DNA of 57,168 nt, from positions 1-57,168 of the forward strand of contig JAAAJB010000177.1 of the NCBI GenBank assembly GCA_016098155.1, read 5' to 3'. The position numbers and the translations under genes are program-made. Under the pieces are notes generated by a model that did not search any database, was not told the DNA's origin, and saw only the letters and a program-made list of their open reading frames with translations. Shown piece after piece: positions 49,463-57,168 of this stretch (its first letter is position 1; the number at the start of each line of letters is the position of its first letter). The DNA comes from Actinomortierella ambigua (taxonomy: Eukaryota; Mortierellomycota; Mortierellomycetes; Mortierellales; Mortierellaceae).

Positions 49463-49528
49463 ATGCCCTCCACTTTCACACCCTCCCCGCGCAACTCTAG
49501 CACAAGTAATGGCAGTCCAGGTAGAGTC

Positions 49529-49562
<34 letters not shown>

Positions 49563-52384
49563 AAGAGAGAGCGGTCTTGTGCTCTACTGCCTCGCATCTC
49601 TCTGGTGTGGACGTGAGAAAGAAAGGAAGGATATCTGACTGACTGGCTGACTGGCTGACTGGCTGACTGACTGACTGACTGACTGAACTGACTCTGGCTG
49701 ACTGAACTGACTGTCTGGACTGACGTGGCTATGATCAAACTTGACTGATGGCATACTTGTTTTCTATTTCTCTTGCTACTACAGCCCTGCATGGATCAAA
49801 CTCGCCGCCGTCGTCCTTGTCGTCGTCGTCGCATGGAAGGGCAGGTAGCGCAGCTGGGGATTATACAGCTCTCCCCCACCAGCACGCGCTAGCGTCCTCG
49901 ACCCCAACAGACACTGAGCTGACGGCAGCTCAGTTGCGTGCATTAAGTCTTGGCGCTTCCACAGTTGTACCACCAACCACAGCACTACAGCCCACACCTT
50001 CGGGTGCAGTGCGCACCACTCCAACCAACACCACCACACCCCATGGCCCAGAAATCGAGTTTACCCCCGAAGACTTTGGCCTGACCCAGGACGCTCTGCC
50101 CCCTTACTCAGAGGAGGCCCAGCCAATCCCTATCCAGGAGCAGGAGCACCAGCACCAGCAGGAACATACTTCTTCACCCGCTAACCAGCAGTACCTCACC
50201 GGAGGAAGTGTCAGCCGGACACCGTCTTTGGCGTCATCAATCTCGGCACATTCACCCAGGAACCCCTTTGTGCCAACTGCCAACAATGCCCCACCATCTC
50301 CCTCCTACGCTCCACCTTTGCCTCGCAGACCCTCGACCTCCCCCTCCCCCGTGTCAGTAGCTCCTCTTGCACCCAGTCCACATGTCGCCTCTACCAACCC
50401 CTTCCACGCAGAAAGTAGTACAGGCAGCACCAGTACCAGCGACAACCACAACAGTGCCAGTGCCAGTGCCACGACTAGGGTAGCAGCACCAAAGAAGGAG
50501 GACGAGCCTCACACCGAGTACGTTCTCAAGCCCATCGATTGGATTGATCCTGCCACCGGCATTGAGAAGCGTATCAAAATCATTACACAAAACGGTATGA
50601 TTGTGTTTATATTTGCGTGCTTCTGTACCACGAACGGAAAGAATATTTCTTCATTCAAGTCAGCGGATAGAGAAGGAGGGGGTGTGTGTATGTTTTGCTC
50701 AATATTTGCTGCTAAACGGTCTCTGCATCCCCCCTCTCCTTTTTCTCTTTCTCTCTATACACAGAAAATGGACCATGTCCTTTGCTCGCGCTGTGCAACA
50801 CACTCATTTTACAGGGCAAGGTCGAAATAAAGCCATACGACCGGCCATCTATCCGCTACGACCATCTGCTGAGCATTCTAGCAGAGTATCTGCTGGCAGG
50901 AGGCGACCAGGAGAACGCCAGTAGTGGTAATGCCACCTCACCCACCAACGGACGATCGGGTGCTCGGGTAGAGGCGGAGCGGCAACGGTCGCGTTATGAG
51001 GTCGAGTCGGCCCTGCGCATCTTACCACGGCTGGAGCATGGTCTGGACGTGAATGTCTTTTTCAAGTCAATCCGCGGCTTTGAAAACACGCCGGAACTTG
51101 GACTGTTCCATTCATTTGGGGTCGAACTCGTGCACGGATGGATCGTCAACCCGGAGCTGGACCCGGCCATGTACAGACTGGTGGATGGGCCGGCACAGAT
51201 CACGTCGTACAACAAGGCAGTGGAGTGTATTGTCAAGGGGGATGATGTTGGAGGCGGATGGGTCGTCGAGGACTCGTCTGGCAGTGGTGCCTCGGGTCGA
51301 CGGAACAGCCATCGTGGCAGTGGCGGGAACAACAACAACAACGGCTTTGGTAGTAGTACGACGACGACGGATGACTCGGCAAGGTCAGAGCAGATCAGCC
51401 ATGCCTTGACTGTGCAAGAGTTTCTCGCCAGCACCAGCACCCAGTTGACACATTATGGTCTTGGCGTGTTGCATGAAAGTCTTCCCGAGGGTCACCTCTG
51501 CGCCTTCTTCCGTAACAATCATGTAAAGTGGGAAGGACGATTTATTTCATTGTGCATTTAGGGGAGTCTACAATTGGTGCGGTCCAAAAAAAAAGGGACG
51601 TTGATGATCGGATCATGCTAACAGCTATTTTCTCACTCATTTTCCCGTCATTTCAATATAGTTTTGCACACTCTTCAAGAACCCCATGGACGGCACCCTC
51701 TATACCCTAGTCACCGATCAGAGTCTCGCGCATGAGTTGGCGATCGTGTGGGAATCTTTGGAAGACGTCGATGGGGCGGGCAACTTTTTAGATGGTCTCT
51801 TCCGGCAAGGAGCACTCGAGGTCGGCGATTATGCACGAAGCACACAGCCAACCGGCCATGGATCGGGCCATGACGGCAGTATAGGAGGTCTGGATGGCGG
51901 TGGCGATGAAGACTTTGCACTTGCGCTTCAACTGCAACAACAGGAGGAAGAGGAAGAGGAACGGCGACGACGTCAACAACAACAACAACCACAGCAGCAG
52001 CAGCAGGGGCAGGGCCATAATTCGAATAACCGGACGAGCTATGATGGGAGACGCCCATCATCGTCATCTTCACCACTTCAGCCGTCGTTGGGTGTTGTGG
52101 CACAGCCAGTGCCGGGGCTGTACCAAGCTCACAGTCCACAACAGACACAGGCACTACAACAACAGCAGCAGCATCATCAACAGCCGCCGTACCCGATCCC
52201 TGCGGGGGCAGGGCCTTTGAATGCAATGGCTCTCGATCCATTTGCCTACCACCAGGAAACGGACGAGGAGATGGCTCAACGGTTGAACCGAGAGTTCCAC
52301 CAAGAGTATTTACGTGAGCAGCAACAACGGCAACCACAGCCGACACCACAGCCACAGCAGCAGTACCAGCAACCACCACCACCA

Positions 52385-52416
<32 letters not shown>

Positions 52417-52591
52417 ATTATATCAAGCTTCTTCTGTGAATAATCGACACTCATACGATCCAACAAGAGTCGGAGCTTCACGCCCACCACAGGGCTCGAT
52501 GAATGGCCACTCTCATGGGCGGCATCGGTACTCGAGTGACGGGTCTGGGTCGACTGGAAGCAATTCGAAAGAAAAGTGTACAATTATGTAG
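49463..52591 (+). CDS. MINDY-type deubiquitinase (FAM63 family) with CaaX end
   Basis: Four exons: 49463..49520, 49785..50594, 50765..51522, 51662..52591, giving 851 aa. The first 240 residues are disordered. The catalytic domain starts near 250: Gln288 and Cys294 in QNENGPCPLL, GLDVNVFFKSI, ELGLFHSFGVELVHGWIV and His542 in FFRNNHF, followed by LVTDQ and VWESL. This matches MINDY-1/2, which trim Lys48-linked ubiquitin chains. A low-complexity insert (Ser/Gly/Asn/Thr) interrupts the domain. After it come a ubiquitin-binding MIU-like helix (DEDFALALQLQ, about 624-634), a Gln-rich tract, a second similar helix (DEEMAQRLNREF) and a C-terminal CTIM, a farnesylation-type CaaX box. The exon 1 choice rests on phase and its GTAGAG donor. 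Confidence 0.93.
49527..49572. repeat. (AG)n microsatellite in MINDY intron 1
   Basis: An AG-dinucleotide run starting a few bases after the donor of the first intron. Confidence 0.9.
49633..49724. repeat. (CTGA/CTGG)n tandem repeat in MINDY intron 1
   Basis: Tandem CTGACTGG-type units fill the distal half of the intron, ending about 60 bp before the acceptor. Confidence 0.93.
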
Positions 52592-52764
52592 AAAACGGAG
52601 CTGTTTGGTTCTCTCCTTCACCTCCCAAAAGATACTATACATAATATAAAAGGAAGAAAAAGACCACTCCTCATGAATATTGTGTGTATGTGTATGTGTA
52701 TGTGTAGAGGAAAGTAAAGATGCCTCTTTTTTATTTGGTTCTGAATGGATGGGTATGCAATATT

Positions 52765-54309
52765 TTATTGAGGTCTTTTTATTTTCTTCTCCAAGTATCC
52801 TCCCTTCTCGAGATCCGTCTCCAGCCCTTGCTGGGCCTGGGGCGGCGAGGACGATGACGACGACGACGGGATGTGCTGGACAACGACGACACGGCTCTCG
52901 AGCCTCTTGAGTGGGCCGTAATGATAGGCGACGACGGCAATTGCCCACGTAATGGCAAAGAGGGCAACGATGACGGCGCCGATGATGGTGAAGTGATCGG
53001 CAAGCATGGAGAAGAACTCCCAAAACTTGCCCTCGAGGTGAAGCTGATCTGCCAGGAGTGAAAACAGCTGGACCATGCCGACGATCAAGGCGACGATGAC
53101 TCCCAAGAAGGTAATGACGAAATTGTACCAGAGCTTGCGCACGGGGTGGATGAACGCCCAGCCATAGGCGTTGGCCATCAGGATGCCGTCCAGGGTATCG
53201 ATGAGCGACATGGCCGCCGTGAAGAGCGCTGGGAAGATCAGGATCACGCCCATGGGGAACTGTTGGTGCGCACTCACGGCGGCGATGCCGAGCACGCTGA
53301 TCTGCGTCGCCGTGTCAAAGCCGAGGCCAAAGAGAAGGCCCAGTGGGTACATCTTCCAGCTGCGATCAATCAGGTTGAACAAGGGCCGGAAGAGGCGGGC
53401 AAAGAGTCCGCCGACGAGGGCCGGTGTCCGCGCAGGATGGTGAAGAGGAGGCAGGTGTTGTGTTGTCGTTGTTGTCGTTGTTGCTGCTGCTGCTGCTGTT
53501 GTTGTTACTGTTTTTGGGTGCGAGCTACCTTCCTCTTGGTCGATGGAGTCCACTGAAGATGATGAGCGCTCGGACTTTGTGGGGTCGTCTGCTTCGCGGA
53601 TTCCACCATCGTGGCCAGCATAGTCTTTTAGAGATTGTTGCTGTTGGTGCTGGTGCTGGTGCTGTCCGTCCTCAAGCGACGGCGTGCGAACCATGACCCC
53701 CTCCAGAGGGTCGACGTAATGGTACTGTCCCGTCTTGCGGACCAAGTACAGTTCGCGGCCGATCTGGATGAGGATGACCAAGTTGATGATGCCGATTAAG
53801 AACAAGAACGCAGCAGAGACGGATGTGCCAATGATACCACCGGTCTGGCCAAAGGCTTCCAGCTTGTCCTTGAGCGCCGTGGCGGTCGCGGCCAGGATCA
53901 CCGAGGCGACAATGACGACGGTGGAATGGCCCAAGGAAAAGAAGAGTCCGACACAGACCGGAGGGGAAGATAAAGACAATGATTTCGAGGACGACCTTTC
54001 TCCGACAGAGTTGGGCGATGAGGAGGAAGGGTAGGACGAGGAGGAGGAGGAGTGGGATAGTGCCTCGTCGTCCTTGTGTTGTTGATACATGAGCTTGCGT
54101 GTGACATTGTCAATCGCTGCCAGGTGGTCGGCATCGACAGCGTGCCGCAAACCGAGGGTGTAGGCGATGGCCATCGACCCTGCTAGAGACGGATAGGATC
54201 GAGCGAGGATGACGGCGACGATCCACACAATGACATTGACAACGACTAGACATGCGACTGTTATGATGGCCTTCTGGTGGAGAAGACCCAGACCGCTCCA
54301 ACGACCCAT
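52765..54309 (-). CDS. Nickel/cobalt transporter (NiCoT family)
   Basis: A single exon of 514 aa. The family signature in helix II, LRHAVDADHLAAIDN (54-68), contains the HX4DH metal-selectivity motif. Other family motifs are LGHSTVV, LGFDTATQI and SLIDTLDG. About eight membrane helices are visible, with a long, variable cytoplasmic-type loop in the middle carrying a His/Gln tract (HQHQHQQQQ) and Ala/Thr homopolymers. NiCoT permeases import Ni2+ and/or Co2+ across the plasma membrane. In fungi nickel mainly serves urease, which is not in this window. The gene ends 174 bp from the convergent MINDY gene. The His tract might bind metal, but codon repeats (CAG/CAC) suggest expansion by slippage. 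Confidence 0.94.
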   Translation of the reverse strand: MGRWSGLGLLHQKAIITVACLVVVNVIVWIVAVILARSYPSLAGSMAIAYTLGLRHAVDADHLAAIDNVTRKLMYQQHKDDEALSHSSSSSSYPSSSSPNSVGERSSSKSLSLSSPPVCVGLFFSLGHSTVVIVASVILAATATALKDKLEAFGQTGGIIGTSVSAAFLFLIGIINLVILIQIGRELYLVRKTGQYHYVDPLEGVMVRTPSLEDGQHQHQHQQQQSLKDYAGHDGGIREADDPTKSERSSSSVDSIDQEEGSSHPKTVTTTAAAAATTTTTTTQHLPPLHHPARTPALVGGLFARLFRPLFNLIDRSWKMYPLGLLFGLGFDTATQISVLGIAAVSAHQQFPMGVILIFPALFTAAMSLIDTLDGILMANAYGWAFIHPVRKLWYNFVITFLGVIVALIVGMVQLFSLLADQLHLEGKFWEFFSMLADHFTIIGAVIVALFAITWAIAVVAYHYGPLKRLESRVVVVQHIPSSSSSSSPPQAQQGLETDLEKGGYLEKKIKRPQ

Positions 54310-55336
54310 ACTAGGATTGGCTCTGAACGGAGAAAGAGAGAGGGAGGTGTGGTTGATGTTTTGCTTGAAGGGAATTAGGGAAAGGAGGATGGAGGGGGGT
54401 GTGTGGTTGCTGTGGAACGAAGAGAAGGGGGGAAAAAAGAGGGAGGGAGGAGAGAAAAGATGAGATGAGAAAGGGGTTGAGGGTGAGGGTGGGAGAATGG
54501 GTGCTGTCCTTTTTTTTTTTTTTTTTTTTTTTTTGTGGGGGGGGGGGGGGGGGGGGGGGGGAACAAGGGTTTTTTTTTTTTTTTTTTGTTTTTAAAGGCG
54601 TCCATGGGTCAGGGACGGGGAAACAAGGTTGTCGTCTATCTGTCAAAAGGGGGAAAAAAAGTCAACAGGCGCACTGCACCCTGCTTCCTAACTGGTCTAT
54701 CTCTGCCCATCCATGTGTTTGAGGGATATCTTGCCCGCTCTTACTTCTCCATTTGCTCCGATACCTGCTAAACCCAATAGTGGGCGTGCCCTGGAAAAGA
54801 AAAAAAAAAGTACATGGTAGGATGTCGTATGGCGCATTCCCTGTGACTCCTGTTGCCTCCAAGGGCCAGTTGATCCGAGAATCTCTCGACAAGATAGGGT
54901 GGTCAAGCCGAGTATGCTCGCGTGCGTTCCTTTCTTGCCATGGCGAATTCCTGCCAAACAAACAAAAATGTCCGTGGGCTAGATAAAATTCAGTCTTCGT
55001 TGTCTTCATACGCTCTGTCAAACGCAGACATTCTTTCATAGAGCTTTCCACGTTTTCTGTATTGATATCTTATTATTTTTACAATTCTAAACGACTTTGC
55101 GCACGGCAACGTGCGGCGAATTACAAATTACGGGCAGCAGTCTCGTAACACGAGCGAGCTCGTGAGACTGAGGAATAGGGATGGTATGTAAGGAAAGGAG
55201 GAGGTCTACCCGGTGTTTTGCTTACTCAACACACACCTACGAGACCATTTTTTTTAAGAGTGACGCTTTCCCTACTGGAATGGGAAGGGGGGGGGTGGAA
55301 GTCATGAAGTGCACATATTGAAAGGTGGTGAGAGAA
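54310..55336. other. Intergenic with homopolymer block
   Basis: Promoter side of the NiCoT gene and 3' flank of the Cys-rich gene. No gene is supported. Confidence 0.6.
54510..54587. repeat. Poly-T / poly-G / poly-T block
   Basis: About 25 T, then about 25 G (54537-54561), then about 17 T. The G-run could form a G-quadruplex, and the exact lengths are likely to be sequencing-sensitive. It lies 200-280 bp upstream of the NiCoT start codon. Confidence 0.9.
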
Positions 55337-56359
55337 CTATTTACAGCCCATTGCACATGTCCCCCATGTGGACGAGCATTGATTAAAGCAAGGTGAGGCG
55401 AATTTGCACTGCTGGGATTCGCACGTAAAGTTGCCGGCACAGTTGCTAATGCAGGTCTTGTATTCTTGTTGGGATTCGCAAACGTTGCGGCATTGTTCCA
55501 AGGTATCGCTGCACTTGGAGCGGCAATCCCAATATTCCGGACTCAGTGATGAGCTACCGCCACCACCACCGCCACCACTACCACTGCTGCTACCACCTCC
55601 TCCTGGAGGTGCCTTGTCATCATTTTTCTTTGATGTCACGACGCCTACGGTAACGGCCACTGCGACAGCGATCAGCAAGACACCGCATATCCAGATCCTG
55701 TTGCGTGACGCTACACGAACACGTTTGACAGGCGGCGTGGGTAGTTGATCCGCACTGACGCCGGGATAAAGTGCCGCCGTCGAATTGGTCGCAGAGGTTG
55801 GGTATGGCTGATAGGGTTGGTTGGGTTTAAGCGAAGCAGCAGGCATGGGGGTAGGCATGGGCGGGTTTTGGGTTGGTTGGGTAGATGGTGGAATCATCGT
55901 TGGCAAAGCGATGAATTCGAGCGGGGGTTGCTGCGCCTCTTGAACAGGCTGTGTGCCAGGCTGGAGGAATTGTTGAGAAAAGGCCTTTAGATGCTCAGAC
56001 TCGAGTCGTTCGTAGTTGCCATAACCACCACCACCATTGCCAGCTGTTTGATGCATGGGAGGCGGCGACGGCCTGGGGCTGGGGTGATCCGCGGAAATAT
56101 CAAAACTGACAGGAGCTGGGAGGAGTGCATGTGGACCCGAACGAAGAGTCTGCTCTAGTTCTAGCCCAGGCGAGGACCTCATGGCATGCGGCGACCTGGC
56201 AGGGGCCAGGGCAGGCGAGGAGCCGTGGCTGCTTGGTGATGTTCCAGCAGACGGAGAGTGCAGTGAGCGACCATTTGAAGTTGTCGGCGAGGGGGAGGGG
56301 AAAGCACTGCTAGCCCCAGGAACCAAAGGGTTTGCAGCAGGTACAGTCGAGTCAATCAT
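55337..56359 (-). CDS. Single-pass membrane protein with 12-cysteine CX3C-repeat domain
   Basis: A 340-aa open exon. Residues 1-220 are Pro/Ser-rich and disordered, then basic (VKRVRVASRNR). One membrane helix (222-242) is followed by a Gly/Ser linker and a C-terminal cysteine domain (279-339). There is no signal peptide, so a type II/III orientation with the cysteine domain outside is likely. The cysteines fall in pairs: CX3C-X6-CX3C (279-294), CX3C-X5-CX4C (303-318) and CX3C-X6-CX3C (324-339), suggesting three disulfide-linked helical hairpins. I do not recognise a named family; it could be a cell-surface sensor or wall-associated protein. A 3' splice site (TTCCACAG) four bases before the ATG suggests a 5' UTR intron or an upstream coding exon. 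Confidence 0.8.
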   Translation of the reverse strand: MIDSTVPAANPLVPGASSAFPSPSPTTSNGRSLHSPSAGTSPSSHGSSPALAPARSPHAMRSSPGLELEQTLRSGPHALLPAPVSFDISADHPSPRPSPPPMHQTAGNGGGGYGNYERLESEHLKAFSQQFLQPGTQPVQEAQQPPLEFIALPTMIPPSTQPTQNPPMPTPMPAASLKPNQPYQPYPTSATNSTAALYPGVSADQLPTPPVKRVRVASRNRIWICGVLLIAVAVAVTVGVVTSKKNDDKAPPGGGGSSSGSGGGGGGGSSSLSPEYWDCRSKCSDTLEQCRNVCESQQEYKTCISNCAGNFTCESQQCKFASPCFNQCSSTWGTCAMGCK

Positions 56360-57168
56360 TCACTGTGGAATGAGAGATGCTCCTCATTTTGCATGCACTG
56401 CTGTTTTCTGTGAACAGAGAGCCGGTCGGCGTACACAACAACAATCAAACTCAAAAGTTTGCTGCACGTTCGGCCCTGTAGCCGAGGCGCTGAGTAGAAG
56501 AATAATAGAGGCAGGGTGCAATCCTTGGCGTGTTGGTGGCCCAGGGATGGAGTCAATCCACGCATGGCAAGCGAAAGGAGCGAAGGGCCAGAAAGGCTAG
56601 TTGGACCTGGGCGAGGCGAGCATGTGTGTTTCCTGACCCCTGCCTGGAAGAAGAGGCCTTAATTTCCTTTTTTGGACGGAGGGTCGACTCCTTATGCTCT
56701 GCCCTCATTCTGGCTGCCTCTCATCAACCCGTCTAACAAAATGCAAGCGTTTCTTAAGACTGAGGGCTTCGTCCATAAAAGGAAATAGGGTTACAAGGGT
56801 TCATCTGGAGCTCACAAAATCTGAAAATTTATTATACCTCCAAAAAAGGGAAGCGTGTTCGAGCCCTCAAGGCGATTTCAGCCAAATTTCACGTTATTGA
56901 AATCGTGCTGTGATTGGCCCTCTGCGTGTGCACCCTTTCCTTTTTTAGTCCCCTTCTCTTTCACAGACACACACACACACACACTTTTGTAGTCCATTCA
57001 TTCCCTCCTCACTATATAACTGGATCACCTTCAGTAAGCACCGCTCGCTCGAAGTCCTTGGGTGGCGAGATAGGTTTCGATACCCACGATGCTTTGTCAT
57101 GTTGGAGTGAAAAGGAAAAGAAGGGAGATAGGTCTTCGTGCCTGCCACAGCATATTTTGTTCTAAATC
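56360..57168. other. Upstream region of the Cys-rich gene to window end
   Basis: About 800 bp with no supported gene. A (CA)n run lies at about 56967-56983. It may contain an upstream exon and the promoter of the minus-strand gene. Confidence 0.5.

Noticed and set aside
56835..57090. TTCGA-containing stretches resembling tRNA T-loops
   Set aside because: The flanking bases do not form a five-pair T stem or a cloverleaf; no tRNA was found anywhere in the window by eye.

Overview
This is a nuclear fungal window. The genes are broken by short GT-AG introns (about 65-450 nt, a few over 1 kb), several proteins carry homopolymer tracts, and promoters are CT-rich. A complex I assembly factor, three secreted chitin-deacetylase-type enzymes and a Ral-type GTPase fit an early-diverging fungus. 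My best guess is Mucoromycota/Mortierellomycota; this is inferred from gene content, not proven. There are two assembly gaps (N runs at 21952-22122 and 35916-35925). I rebuilt 17 well-supported protein genes plus one weak candidate by joining exons by hand; all coordinates are predictions.

Left part (1-21.6 kb): a TBC-domain protein (minus, running off the left edge), a YTP1-like membrane protein (plus), a 137-aa protein of unknown function (plus), a divergent pair made of the exosome subunit RRP41 (minus) and an NR2C2AP-like discoidin-fold protein (plus), then a 1249-aa low-complexity protein (minus) with two copies of one helical, DNA-binding-like module.

Middle (21.6-41.9 kb): about 8.8 kb almost without convincing genes, holding one N gap between diverged tandem copies and one weak two-exon candidate at 24.9-25.5 kb. 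It is followed by a Ral-like GTPase (minus) and three tandem polysaccharide deacetylase genes (minus), each encoding a signal peptide, a short propeptide and a Lys-Arg site before the NodB domain.

Right part (41.9-57.2 kb) is compact housekeeping. Triosephosphate isomerase is divergent from a TPR/F-box/LRR protein of the Dia2/Pof3 type. Porphobilinogen deaminase (HEM3) is divergent from NDUFAF5. A MINDY-type deubiquitinase follows, convergent with a nickel/cobalt transporter, and the window ends with a single-pass membrane protein bearing a 12-cysteine domain built from CX3C pairs.

The neighbours do not form one pathway apart from the deacetylase array, and divergent promoter pairs are common. 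The most unusual structural theme is very small coding exons: 3 nt (the start codon alone) plus 28 nt in RRP41, 7 nt in the 137-aa gene, 11 nt in HEM3 and 21 nt in the F-box gene. The freshest proteins are the 1249-aa duplicated-domain protein and the CX3C-repeat membrane protein.
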